Under the pieces are notes generated by a model, which was not told the origin of the DNA, made no database searches, and saw only the letters and a program-made list of their open reading frames with translations. Shown here piece after piece: positions 8,298-17,047 of a stretch of 64,000 bases of DNA (its first letter is position 1; every line of letters starts with the position of its first letter). Made by a program: the position numbers and the translations under genes. The DNA comes from Acidobacteriota bacterium. Lineage in GTDB: Bacteria > Acidobacteriota > UBA890 > WLXD01. The DNA lies in contig WLXD01000006.1 of NCBI GenBank assembly GCA_012103255.1, positions 62,001 to 126,000 on the forward strand, written 5' to 3'.

Positions 8298-10477
8298 ATG
8301 CGGCAGAAGGTCGCGAACGCCGGGGCGACGAAATCGCCAGGAGCTCCGGCGCGCAACAGGTCGGCCACAAGCGATGTGGCGGCGCAGGCACCAGGAACCA
8401 AATCCGTGAGCGTCGTGGAGTCCGCCTCGCCGAGAGTCAGTAGCCACCCGACCGCCACATGAAGGTCGTGCAGGCTCGCCAGAATCGAGCCAAGTTCGCT
8501 GGAATCCGTCGGCGGGCCAATTTCCACCGAGGCTTGAGCGATGCCAAGCGGAGTACTGACGCGACCAGATGCCTGCCCAGAGTCCCCAAGCGCCCACCAG
8601 GCAAGAAGTTCTACTCCGCCTCGCTGCAGCGGCCTCTCGGGTCCGACCACGGTCGAGCCGCGCGATAGATCGTCGGTGGCAACGGCCGTCGCGGCCGCCG
8701 GCCAAGTTGCCGGACCGCGCGGCCTTTCGAACCAACTCAGACGTCGACCCGACCCCACAGCGCGAAGAGTGAGGTCGTAGGCCGTAAGCGGCGGCCGGTC
8801 GGCGAGCCTATTGAGCACCTGTCCGGCAATAGCCGACTGCAGAAAACCCAGGGCTGATTGAGTTGCGACTCGCGCTGGACTCGATGATCCCCCGACCTGG
8901 ATCGGGTCGGCTAGCCACACGGTGAGCTCGCCCGGAGAACTTGCCGAAGCCGGACGATAGTTGAGAGCCACCAAGCGAACGTCGGGGCGCTGCACCGGAG
9001 TCGCGCGGGGAACCCGATCGGCCGCTGCCAGCAGCGCTAAACCGATCGCCTCGGTACCGTGGTCAGAGAAGCTCTGCCAGGCACGAATTGCCTCCACGTG
9101 CAGGGCAACCGCGGGGTGAACAAGCGGCTCCTCCTCCAACTCCTCGGTATCAAACGCAGGCAGCGCCGGGGCTGGGGTCCTGTCCACGTCCGATTCGGAC
9201 TCCAGATCGTCGGCCTCCTCCTCGCGTGGGCGCAGTCTCCACGCTTCAAGGGCCGTCAACTCGGTGGCGAGCAGCTGGTCCATCGTCGAATAGAGGTCGT
9301 TGACCTGGCTCGCGTACGCCGCCGGGCGCACTGCCCCTCCCGCCAAGACAACGGTGAGATGACCAAGCGGATCGGAGCCAAAAGGAAGCGTGGCCTGAAC
9401 GTGGCGCCCCGGCGGCACCTCGACGTCCAGTAGCAGCCGCACGTCCGCAAGCTGCTCCCGCGCCACCGGAAGCGCGGAAATCGCACGTCCAGCAGCGCGG
9501 ATCTCAAGACTCACGGGACCGGGCGGAATGTCCCGCAGGGCCTCGTGTATCGGCGCAGGATCAAGCGGGTCATGCACCACCAACTGGTCCGAATCCGTCG
9601 TGTCCAGATCTTCCGCAGCTGGCAGTCCCGCAGATTCGATGACCGGATCCACCGTGGGCTCAGCATCAACTTCTTCGATCATCGGCCTGGCAAGTGCCAC
9701 GTGAACTGCCGAACCGAACAGCTCCGGCATTGGAAGCACCACGCCCGCAAGACGACGATTGGCCGCCACAAGTTCAATCCGCACGCTGGCAACCCACCGC
9801 GAGGGCACCTCCTCCACAGCTTCGCCACGGCGTCCGAATTCGTCGCCGAGGGTCGCATCGCGGAACGCGGGGTCCAGGGATGTCCAGCTTCCGCCCTGCC
9901 GCACCTGCACCCACCAGTGATCCGACGCTGCTTCCACTCGCCGCAACCACGGGTCGCCGCGGGCGGGACGCGCGCCAGGGCGCTCGCCCGCTAGTTGTTC
10001 CGCCCGCGCCCAGCCCAACCGGCCGAGAACCAACCGCGCCCGATGTCCCGCGGCCACCAGCAGTTCCCGCAGCAGCAGCGCCTGATCGAGCGCATTGCCT
10101 CCACCCGAACGAAGCGCACCGGCAGCGCCGCGAATACTGCCGGCGTAAGGCTCATATGCGATGCGACGCTGCACGTATCGGAAGTGAATCGAAACGTCGG
10201 CGCCAAGAGTGGCGGCCAGGCCCGTGACACTCCCCGCCACGTCGGCATCTGGCGGGGAGGTCAGTTCGGCGATTGCCTCGACGTCCTCGCGCTCGAAAAA
10301 CGTCCGTATTGGTGCCTCCACCTCGACTGGCCAGGCCCAGTCCGGGAGCTCTTCCGGAAGCTCTTCCTGGGGCGCTCCGTGGGCGTGAACCCGCGCGGGC
10401 ACGGGGAGCACGAGGAGCAGCGCAACTGCCGCCGCCAGCCAGCGGCCCAGAGATCGCGACGACGGTGAAAAGAGCAT
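8282..10477 (-). CDS. Secreted transglutaminase-fold protein with Asn at the Cys position
   Basis: From the ATG at 10477 the product is 731 residues, with a signal peptide ending near PARVHAHG. Residues about 85-210 match the transglutaminase-like core: GGGNALDQALLLRELL, DHWWVQV (His187) and SLDPAF (Asp202). The residue aligned with the catalytic Cys is Asn128, as in a known group of transglutaminase-like domains with a GNxxDQA signature, so classical catalysis is unlikely. The remaining roughly 500 residues are Ala/Leu-rich with acidic stretches and match no domain I recognise. It is divergent from the amidohydrolase gene and convergent with the peptidase. Confidence 0.65.
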   Translation of the reverse strand: MLFSPSSRSLGRWLAAAVALLLVLPVPARVHAHGAPQEELPEELPDWAWPVEVEAPIRTFFEREDVEAIAELTSPPDADVAGSVTGLAATLGADVSIHFRYVQRRIAYEPYAGSIRGAAGALRSGGGNALDQALLLRELLVAAGHRARLVLGRLGWARAEQLAGERPGARPARGDPWLRRVEAASDHWWVQVRQGGSWTSLDPAFRDATLGDEFGRRGEAVEEVPSRWVASVRIELVAANRRLAGVVLPMPELFGSAVHVALARPMIEEVDAEPTVDPVIESAGLPAAEDLDTTDSDQLVVHDPLDPAPIHEALRDIPPGPVSLEIRAAGRAISALPVAREQLADVRLLLDVEVPPGRHVQATLPFGSDPLGHLTVVLAGGAVRPAAYASQVNDLYSTMDQLLATELTALEAWRLRPREEEADDLESESDVDRTPAPALPAFDTEELEEEPLVHPAVALHVEAIRAWQSFSDHGTEAIGLALLAAADRVPRATPVQRPDVRLVALNYRPASASSPGELTVWLADPIQVGGSSSPARVATQSALGFLQSAIAGQVLNRLADRPPLTAYDLTLRAVGSGRRLSWFERPRGPATWPAAATAVATDDLSRGSTVVGPERPLQRGGVELLAWWALGDSGQASGRVSTPLGIAQASVEIGPPTDSSELGSILASLHDLHVAVGWLLTLGEADSTTLTDLVPGACAATSLVADLLRAGAPGDFVAPAFATFCRIQASS

Positions 10478-10484
10478 GGCGGCC

Positions 10485-10513
10485 ACGTTATGGCTGCCCC
10501 GCACATGTGTCAA
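10485..10513 (-). promoter_or_regulatory. Promoter candidate for the transglutaminase-fold gene, possibly leaderless
   Basis: A perfect TTGACA box (10508-10513, minus strand) and TAACGT (10485-10490) are spaced by 17 bases. The predicted transcript would begin at about 10478, next to the ATG at 10477, and no Shine-Dalgarno sequence is visible. Confidence 0.5.
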
Positions 10514-10607
10514 TTCGTCGAGCGTCGATCCGAGCCTCGTTTGCCGGATCCGCACACCTCGGGCCGGTTACAATCGCCTCCCGGTCAACAACCCACGGAC
10601 GACACCC

Positions 10608-12134
10608 ATGTATCGCACTGCGATCGCCATCCTCGCTTCGCTGGCAGCATTCGGCTGCGGGCCCCCTGGTCCCGCCGGGCCGGACATGATTCTCACCGGG
10701 GCAACGATCTACCCCTCCCCCGGCGCAGATCCTGTCGAGGCTCTCGCTATTCAGGGCAACGAGGTGATCGCCGTCGGCTCCGATGCTGAGATCCGCGCGC
10801 TTGCAAGCGACGACACCCAGGAAATGGCTCTGGAGGGCGCGGTAGTGCTGCCTGGGTTCCACGATGCTTGGGTCGATCTCTTCAAGTTGAGCGCCGTCGA
10901 CCGACGCGTAGACCTGCGGCTCACGACGTCCGAACGCGATGTGCAAGCCAAGCTGCGAGCAGCCCTCCCATCCCACGAGGGTGCCGTAATCGGCTGGGGT
11001 TGGGATGAGCGGCGCTGGCCGTCAGCGGCTGCCCCGACGAGCGCCGCGCTCGACACGGTAGCAACCGATCAAACGATCGTTCTCTACCGCAGAGACGGTC
11101 GCGTGGCCTGGCTTAATTCGGCCGCGCTCGAGGCTGCGCAGGTCGCGGACCAGACGTTGACTCTGAACGGCTTGAGAACCGGGCTCGTCGGCGGGGCGGC
11201 CCTGGCTGTCGTAGATCAGATGCTGCAAATCGAGGAGTCGGAGCTTGTGCGCGAAGGTGTGCTGGGGGCGTTCCGCGCCGCGGCGGCTGCGGGCCTTACA
11301 AGCATCGCCACGGCACCGCTCTCGGAACAACAAGCCGGATTGCTCGCGAGCCTGGATCCGGCGGAGATCACCATCAGGGTGCACGGACGGGTGGCGCCGG
11401 GCGTACGGCCTCCGGCACCGGCGGGGCGACTTCTCTTCGATGCGGTAGGGGTGGAAGCCGACGGCCCCATCGCGCTTGGTCTGGCTGCGCGAGACGACAA
11501 CGCGAGCTCGCTCGCCGACATCGATGCCGCCTGCGCAGCAGCAACAGCGGCCGCGCTTCCCCTCGACGTACAGGTGCGAGGAGAAGGGGGCGTCGCCCGG
11601 GCGGCAGCCTGTCCCGTCGCGCGCCTGATCGTCGGCGCCGACCTGATGCCGCCCACCGACTTCACGATGTCTGCGAAGTTTGTCGCGGTTCCGGGTCGCA
11701 TGACCCACGATATGTACTGGCTCGACGATGTGGTTGGTGCCGACGTCGAACTCGCCCACAGCTATCGAACCTGGGCGCGGCAGGGCTGGCTGGGCGGTAT
11801 CGCTTCGGACGCCCCCGCGAACGATCTACGACCAGTCGAAGCGCTTCGCGCGATGTTCACTCGGCGCGACCGAGAAGGCTTCCCTTTGGACGGATGGCGG
11901 GCAACGGAGAGGCTCTCGCCGGTTGACACCGCCCGTGCAGCACTCTCGGCCGGCGCTGTGTCATCGGAGATTGCGCCGGGCCGGCCAGCCGATCTCGTGG
12001 TGTGGTCGGAGGACTTCTTCGCGAGCGATGAAACGATTGCCCGAGCCCAGGCGATGCTGGTCTTCGTAGACGGACGGGTGATCTACTCGCGACCCCTCGT
12101 GACACCCAACCTGGATCGCCGTCAACGGCCCTGA
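10608..12134 (+). CDS. Lipoprotein amidohydrolase_3 (YtcJ-like) homologue lacking metal ligands
   Basis: The ATG at 10608 gives a 508-residue lipoprotein precursor with a lipobox ending at Cys17. The body follows the YtcJ-like amidohydrolase pattern: N-terminal beta-sandwich (DMILTGATIY...VEALAIQGNEVIAVG), TDQTIVLYRRDGRVAWLNSAAL, and a C-terminal return with RPADLVVWSEDFF. The metal-binding HxH after PGF is replaced by Trp88-Val-Asp90 (LPGFHDAWVD). The later His sites appear as Arg324 (VQVRGEGG) and as VGA in LIVGADL, while the late Asp (SDAP) remains. It probably no longer binds catalytic metals and may bind a ligand instead. No Shine-Dalgarno sequence precedes the start. Confidence 0.75.
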   Translation: MYRTAIAILASLAAFGCGPPGPAGPDMILTGATIYPSPGADPVEALAIQGNEVIAVGSDAEIRALASDDTQEMALEGAVVLPGFHDAWVDLFKLSAVDRRVDLRLTTSERDVQAKLRAALPSHEGAVIGWGWDERRWPSAAAPTSAALDTVATDQTIVLYRRDGRVAWLNSAALEAAQVADQTLTLNGLRTGLVGGAALAVVDQMLQIEESELVREGVLGAFRAAAAAGLTSIATAPLSEQQAGLLASLDPAEITIRVHGRVAPGVRPPAPAGRLLFDAVGVEADGPIALGLAARDDNASSLADIDAACAAATAAALPLDVQVRGEGGVARAAACPVARLIVGADLMPPTDFTMSAKFVAVPGRMTHDMYWLDDVVGADVELAHSYRTWARQGWLGGIASDAPANDLRPVEALRAMFTRRDREGFPLDGWRATERLSPVDTARAALSAGAVSSEIAPGRPADLVVWSEDFFASDETIARAQAMLVFVDGRVIYSRPLVTPNLDRRQRP

Positions 12135-12152
12135 CACGCGCCGTTGCTGTCC

Positions 12153-12181
12153 TTGACAACCCTCGGCCTCGCCCATACTTT
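12153..12181 (+). promoter_or_regulatory. Promoter candidate for the small lipoprotein gene
   Basis: A perfect TTGACA (12153-12158) is followed after 17 bases by TACTTT (12176-12181). Transcription would start near 12188, about 40 bases before the lipoprotein start at 12228. This unit could extend through the HEAT lipoprotein into acetyl-CoA synthetase. Confidence 0.5.
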
Positions 12182-12227
12182 GACGGCTCTGAGGGAGCCC
12201 CTTGAATCCGCATGTCCAGGCAGTCTT

Positions 12228-12707
12228 ATGCTCGCCCGCAGCCTTGTTACACGCCTGGGAATTGTCTGCGCAGCCATCGCGATCGCGGGCTGCGCCGAGA
12301 CTGACCCGGAAATCGTCGCGATTGAGTATCTGCGCGCCACGCGAGAGGCGCAGTCGGATACCGCGCTCACGTATCTCGACATGGACGAGATCGCGGATCG
12401 TGTCTCGGCGGAGATTGTGCTCGTCAATCCGGACGGCGACTCAGACTCTTTCCTGCGCGAGTCAGTCAGTTCGCTTATCTGGGGACTGTTCCAGGAGACC
12501 CCGCGTGAAGATCTCGCGTATGACGCCACCCCGGCGGACGTTAACGGCGATCGCGCAACCGTACGCGTCACCTTGCTTGATGCGGAGGGGGGCGAGCGCA
12601 CGCGAACGGTTCATCTCCGTCGGACGGACGCCGGTTGGAAGGTGTCCGGACGCTCCCTTGATCATCTCGTCAGCTACGCAATTACCCGGCTGGAGGAGCG
12701 CTTCTGA
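12228..12707 (+). CDS. Small lipoprotein, possibly NTF2/DUF4878-like
   Basis: I choose the ATG at 12228 because it opens a lipoprotein signal peptide (MLARSLVTRLGIVCAAIAIA) with the lipid-modified Cys at residue 22. The 159-residue product then reads DPEIVAIEYLRATREAQSDTALTYLD and ends with VHLRRTDAGWKVSGRSLDHL. That layout is typical of small NTF2-like or DUF4878-type lipoproteins: helix, accumulated strands, then a GWKV strand. No catalytic residue can be pointed out and the function is unknown. Confidence 0.65.
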   Translation: MLARSLVTRLGIVCAAIAIAGCAETDPEIVAIEYLRATREAQSDTALTYLDMDEIADRVSAEIVLVNPDGDSDSFLRESVSSLIWGLFQETPREDLAYDATPADVNGDRATVRVTLLDAEGGERTRTVHLRRTDAGWKVSGRSLDHLVSYAITRLEERF

Positions 12708-12760
12708 GCGCCTCAGCCACCCCCCTGCCGACCCGGGTCGGACCCAGACTGGAGGTCACA

Positions 12761-13483
12761 ATGACTGACCGACGCCTTCTTCTCCTGCTTTCCCTGGCAT
12801 TTGCCGTCGCAGCTTGTGGCTCGCCGCTCGAGAACGCTGCCGGGAGCTTCATGGAACAGATCCGACTCGGTGACCCGGCCGCACAACAAACGTATGCCGA
12901 GAGCCGCGAGTTGCTCGAATCCGCCGAGGCACTGCCCATCTGGACCGATGCCGTGGCAAACGCCGACTCTCCGCAGGTTCGGCGCTGGGCGGCCACGCTG
13001 CTGGGCAACATCGGAGACGCCTCCTCGCTGCCAGTTCTTTCAGCAGCGATGTCCGACAGCCGTGAGGTCCGCGACGCGGCCATCGATGCGATCGGCCAGT
13101 TCGATCCGGCCGATGCTGCTGGCGCTCTCGCCGCAGCGCTGACTGACGGCACCCGCGATGCCCAGACTCCGGCTTTGGCCGCACTCGCTCGCATGGGCGA
13201 CGACGCCGCGCCGGCCGTCGACGCGATTGGAGCGGCCGCCGCCAGCGATGAATCGATCGTCGCAAGCACTGCCGTGAACACGCTCGCCGACATCGGCACC
13301 GACGGCGCCATCGCAGCACTGAACGGACTTGCGACCGATACCGCCCTCGACATGGGTCGTAGGAAGTCCGCAATCCAGGCACTGCAACGTATCGAAGCCC
13401 CGGGCGCCGCGGCTGCTCTGACCGAGATCGGCGCAGCCATCGCCGAGGAAGAAGGCGCCGACGACCTGCGCGCATTGTTCTAG
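12761..13483 (+). CDS. HEAT-repeat lipoprotein
   Basis: A GGAGG sequence six bases upstream supports the ATG at 12761. The 240-residue precursor has a lipobox VAAC with Cys19. Residues about 60-230 are four or five short HEAT-like helical pairs ([37 protein letters not shown] and later copies). It is probably an outer- or inner-membrane-attached scaffold that binds another protein. It ends four bases before the GTG of acetyl-CoA synthetase, so the two are probably translated from the same message, although no functional link is known to me. Confidence 0.75.
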   Translation: MTDRRLLLLLSLAFAVAACGSPLENAAGSFMEQIRLGDPAAQQTYAESRELLESAEALPIWTDAVANADSPQVRRWAATLLGNIGDASSLPVLSAAMSDSREVRDAAIDAIGQFDPADAAGALAAALTDGTRDAQTPALAALARMGDDAAPAVDAIGAAAASDESIVASTAVNTLADIGTDGAIAALNGLATDTALDMGRRKSAIQALQRIEAPGAAAALTEIGAAIAEEEGADDLRALF

Positions 13484-13487
13484 CGCA

Positions 13488-15401
13488 GTGGAGGGACTCG
13501 ACCTCGACTCGGTTCTCGAAGAACAGGACGCGGTAGCGCCTGCGCCCGAATTCGTGCAGGCCGCCGCGGTTTCCGACCCGGACGCACTTCGGGCGCGCGC
13601 CGCGGAGGATCCCGAAGCGTTCTGGGCCGAGGTCGCGTCCGAACTCGACTGGTTCAAACCCTGGGATCGCGCCGTCGACTGGGACCTTCCCTTCGCGCGT
13701 TGGTTCCCGGGAGCGCAGTGCAATATCACGCACAATGCGGTCGACCGACATCTCTCCACCTGGCGCCGACACAAAGCAGCGCTGATCTGGGAGGGCGAAA
13801 ACGGCGATCGTGAGGTGTTCACGTACGCCGAACTTGCCAGAGAGGTAAACCGGGGCGCGAATGGATTGCGCGCGCTCGGGGTCGGACGCGGCGACTGCGT
13901 CACGATCTACATGCCCGTCTGCCCTCAGCAGGCCATCGCCATGCTTGCGACAGCGAAGATCGGGGCGTTCCACAGCGTGGTCTTCGGGGGATTTTCGGCC
14001 GAAGCGCTCCGAGATCGAATGAACGATGCGAACGCCAAGGCATTGATCACCGCCGATGGCGCCTACCAGCGCGGGAAGGTCGTTCCCCTCAAGGCGACCT
14101 GCGACGCAGCTGTGGCCGACTGCCCAAGTGTCGAACATGTGATCGTCTACGAGCGTCTCGGGACCGCGGTGGAAATGGTCACCGGCCGCGATCGCACGTG
14201 GGCCGAGTTGACCGACGGGCAGGCTTCAGAGTCGACGGCTGAGGTCATGGAAGCTGCCGATCCTCTGTTTGTGCTCTATACGTCAGGATCCACTGGCAAG
14301 CCCAAGGGGATCATGCACTCGCATGGCGGCTATCAGGTCGGGGCCTACGCAACGACCAAGTGGGTGTTCGATCTCCAAGACACGGACCTTTATTGGTGCA
14401 CGGCAGACTCCGGGTGGATTACCGGACACTCGTACATCGTCTACGGACCGCTCATGAATGGAGCGACCGTCTTCATGGCAGAGGGCGCCCCCGACTTCCC
14501 GGATGCCGGTCGTTGGTGGAGCATCATCGAGCGCTACGGCATCAACATCCTCTACACAGCCCCAACGGCAGTTCGGATGTTCATGCGGCTCGGCGAAGAG
14601 TGGCCGGACAAGTACGACCTGAGCTCGCTACGCCTACTCGGTAGCGTCGGCGAACCGATCAACCCGGAAGCCTGGCGCTGGTACCACCGCGTGATCGGCG
14701 GTGGAAGTTGCCCGATCGTCGACACCTGGTGGCAAACGGAAACCGGATCGATTCTGATCACAGCACTGCCCGCGGACCCGCAGAAGCCCGGTTCTGCCGG
14801 TCTCCCCTTCCCGGGAATCGATGCTGACGTTGTGGACGAGCACGGAAACCGGCGACCCGACGGTGTCGGCGGCTATCTGGTCGTACGCCGTCCGTGGCCC
14901 TCGATGCTCAATGGCATCTACGGTGATCCGGACCGATATCGTGATACCTACTGGACGACCGTGGACGGCATGTACGCCGCAGGCGATGCCGCTGTCCGCG
15001 ATGCGGATGGATACATCCGCGTGCTGGGCCGCACGGATGACGTTCTCAACGTGGCGGGGCACCGCCTGGGCACGATGGAGATCGAGAGCGCGCTCGTTGC
15101 ACACGAAGCAGTCGCCGAAGCCGCCGTGATCGGTATTCCCCACGAGGTAAAGGGCGAGGTCCCGAAGGCGTTCGTGATCGCGCACGATCATGTCGAGCCG
15201 GGAGCCGATCTGGAGGCTGAACTGCGCGAGAGCGTGGCCCAGCAGATCGGCAAGATCGCGCGGCCTCAGGTGATCGAGTTCGTCGGCTCGCTCCCCAAGA
15301 CGCGGAGCGGCAAGATCATGCGCCGGCTGCTCAAGGCTCAGGAGCGAGGCGAGGCGCTCGGAGACACCTCCACTCTCGATCCGGGCTCAATCCCGGACTG
15401 A
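13488..15401 (+). CDS. acs: Acetyl-CoA synthetase (AMP-forming)
   Basis: The 637-residue enzyme activates acetate to acetyl-CoA through acetyl-AMP in the cytoplasm. Visible ANL-superfamily signatures are the P-loop [19 protein letters not shown], the adenine and carboxylate pocket [11 protein letters not shown], the hinge region [17 protein letters not shown], and the C-terminal [14 protein letters not shown] with the acylation-sensitive catalytic Lys. The ACS N-terminal domain ([10 protein letters not shown]) is present and the length is close to the usual 650. The start is a GTG four bases after the HEAT lipoprotein stop. Propionate use is possible, but the pocket looks ACS-like. Confidence 0.93.
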   Translation: MEGLDLDSVLEEQDAVAPAPEFVQAAAVSDPDALRARAAEDPEAFWAEVASELDWFKPWDRAVDWDLPFARWFPGAQCNITHNAVDRHLSTWRRHKAALIWEGENGDREVFTYAELAREVNRGANGLRALGVGRGDCVTIYMPVCPQQAIAMLATAKIGAFHSVVFGGFSAEALRDRMNDANAKALITADGAYQRGKVVPLKATCDAAVADCPSVEHVIVYERLGTAVEMVTGRDRTWAELTDGQASESTAEVMEAADPLFVLYTSGSTGKPKGIMHSHGGYQVGAYATTKWVFDLQDTDLYWCTADSGWITGHSYIVYGPLMNGATVFMAEGAPDFPDAGRWWSIIERYGINILYTAPTAVRMFMRLGEEWPDKYDLSSLRLLGSVGEPINPEAWRWYHRVIGGGSCPIVDTWWQTETGSILITALPADPQKPGSAGLPFPGIDADVVDEHGNRRPDGVGGYLVVRRPWPSMLNGIYGDPDRYRDTYWTTVDGMYAAGDAAVRDADGYIRVLGRTDDVLNVAGHRLGTMEIESALVAHEAVAEAAVIGIPHEVKGEVPKAFVIAHDHVEPGADLEAELRESVAQQIGKIARPQVIEFVGSLPKTRSGKIMRRLLKAQERGEALGDTSTLDPGSIPD

Positions 15402-15434
15402 CCCGCGCCGCGTTCGACGGCCACGCCGCGCGGG
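15402..15434. terminator. GC-rich hairpin between convergent genes
   Basis: CCCGCGC (15402-15408) pairs with GCGCGGG (15428-15434), and an inner four-base-pair stem extends it past one mismatch. It lies directly after the acs stop and 21 bases beyond the stop of the convergent gene, a typical place for a bidirectional terminator. No T-run follows on either strand. Confidence 0.4.
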
Positions 15435-15454
15435 CGACATGGTGACCTGCACAC

Positions 15455-16264
15455 TCAAGCCTGTGCTTCCGCCCAAGTGGTGATGATCTCGTCGACCCGA
15501 TCGAGTCCGTCCGTTAGAGCAGCGGGCCCGGGCTGCAAGATGATGGAGGACTTCACCTCATGCAGCTGGCCGTGACGCACGGCGGGTGTTGTATCGAACC
15601 CGGGTCGCGCAGCGACCCGCTCCGGGCGGAATTTCTTGCCGCACCAGGAGCCCAGGATGATGTCAGGCGACCGCTCGACCACGGCGGCGGGACTCGCAAT
15701 GATGCGATTTGTCGCCAGCGACTCGGTTGCGAGTTCCGGGAAACAATCGTCCCCGCCGGCGGCGGCAACCACTTCGGATACCCACCGGATGCCGGAGATC
15801 ATAGGATCGTCCCACTCTTCGAAGTACACACGTGGGCGGCGATCAAACCTGGCGGCTCGCTCGCGTACCCGGGCAACTCGTTCGCTGAGCCGCTGCGCCA
15901 GATCCGTCGCTCCAGATCCGCAGCCGACCATCGCGCCCACCAGCTGAACCATGCGCAGGATGCCGTCGATCGTTCGGTGGTTGAACACGTGCACCTCGAC
16001 CCCGCGCTTCACGAGTTCCGCCGCGATGTCCGCCTGGAGATCCGAGAAACCAAGCACGAGATCCGGCTCTAGCGCGAGGATCTTGTCGATATTGGCAGAA
16101 GTAAACGCCGAGACACGCGGCTTCTCTTTGCGTGCGCGAGCCGGTCGCACCGTGTAACCGGATATGCCGACAATTCGATCTTCTTCGCCCAGGAGATAGA
16201 TCGTCTCCGTGGTTTCCTCGGTCATGCAGACGATGCGTTCGTAACCGGCCGCGGTAGTCGACAT
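15455..16264 (-). CDS. Periplasmic-binding-fold (BtuF/cobalamin- or siderophore-binding type) protein without signal peptide
   Basis: The product (269 residues from the ATG at 16264; a start at 16291 is also possible) matches the Peripla_BP_2 pattern: ERIVCMTEETTETIYLLGEEDRIVG, NIDKILALEPDLVLGFSDLQ, a helical backbone and RSPDIILGSWCGKKFRP. Homologues bind vitamin B12 or ferric siderophores for ABC import. No signal peptide or lipobox is present with either start, so the protein seems cytoplasmic, as in some stand-alone cobalamin-binding homologues. No permease or ATPase gene is adjacent. It is divergent from the methyltransferase, with 19 bases between the start codons. Confidence 0.7.
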   Translation of the reverse strand: MSTTAAGYERIVCMTEETTETIYLLGEEDRIVGISGYTVRPARARKEKPRVSAFTSANIDKILALEPDLVLGFSDLQADIAAELVKRGVEVHVFNHRTIDGILRMVQLVGAMVGCGSGATDLAQRLSERVARVRERAARFDRRPRVYFEEWDDPMISGIRWVSEVVAAAGGDDCFPELATESLATNRIIASPAAVVERSPDIILGSWCGKKFRPERVAARPGFDTTPAVRHGQLHEVKSSIILQPGPAALTDGLDRVDEIITTWAEAQA

Positions 16265-16283
16265 AGCTTGATAGTGTCCCTCC

Positions 16284-17009
16284 ATGGACAACGCATTGTA
16301 CGCGGAGGATCTCGCCTACATTCATGATGCGGGATTCTCGCACCATGCCCGCGGTACAGCGGCTGGACTCCTGCGTGTCCTAAGTCAGGGCGGCCTGAAC
16401 AACGGTCGCATTGTGGAACTCGGGTGCGGCGGTGGTGTCACGGCCCGTCACCTCACGCAGGCGGGCTACGACGTATTGGGGGTGGATCAGTCCGCCGAAC
16501 TGCTGCGACTCGCTCGCCAACGGGTTCCACAAGCAAAGTTCCGACGAGCGTCGATCTTCGATTTCGAGATACCCACCGCAGCGGCGGTGTTGTCCATGGG
16601 CGAATGTCTCGGCTATCGGCCGGGGCGCCGAGGCGGCACGGGACCCATGATGACCGTGCTCAAACGTGCGCACCGAGCGCTGCCGGCCGGCGGGATGCTG
16701 ATCTTCGACCTTGTGACACCGCGGGTTCCCGCGCAGGCCACTTTCATCCGCCAGGGAGACGATTGGTTTCTCGTTTCGGAGAACACCCGAGAGAGCGCTG
16801 GCGCCTGGCTACGCCGCGACATCACGACCTTCCGTCAGGTTGGGCGCAACTACCGCCGGAGCTTCGAGCAGCATCACGTACAACTCTATGACGCGACTCT
16901 TCTCGCCGATCGACTACGCCGAATCGGATTCGCGGTTCGCGTTCGCCGGTCAATCGACGGCTATGCACTCGCCCCAGGGCGCGCACTGTTCCTCGCACGC
17001 AAACGTTGA
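16284..17009 (+). CDS. Class I SAM-dependent methyltransferase
   Basis: The 241-residue protein has the S-adenosylmethionine motif I (GRIVELGCGGGVTARHL), the acidic motif II end (VLGVDQS) and a motif III-like stretch (AAAVLSMGECLGY). It belongs to the broad Methyltransf_25-type group; the substrate cannot be read. The fold is complete and no membrane segment is present. Its stop codon lies 38 bases before the start I prefer for the large fusion gene, so co-transcription is likely. Confidence 0.8.
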   Translation: MDNALYAEDLAYIHDAGFSHHARGTAAGLLRVLSQGGLNNGRIVELGCGGGVTARHLTQAGYDVLGVDQSAELLRLARQRVPQAKFRRASIFDFEIPTAAAVLSMGECLGYRPGRRGGTGPMMTVLKRAHRALPAGGMLIFDLVTPRVPAQATFIRQGDDWFLVSENTRESAGAWLRRDITTFRQVGRNYRRSFEQHHVQLYDATLLADRLRRIGFAVRVRRSIDGYALAPGRALFLARKR

Positions 17010-17047
17010 ACTTCGTCGACCGCGCGGTCGATCATCAGGAGACAGCA

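Noticed and set aside
13488-15401. Propionyl-CoA synthetase instead of acetyl-CoA synthetase
   Set aside because: The [10 protein letters not shown] pocket and overall pattern agree better with acetyl-CoA synthetase, and no propionate genes are adjacent.
17006-17047. TTG at 17006 as start of the fusion gene, overlapping the methyltransferase stop
   Set aside because: It would put 14 residues before the signal peptide and has no ribosome-binding site; TTG at 17048 has AGGAGA at good spacing.
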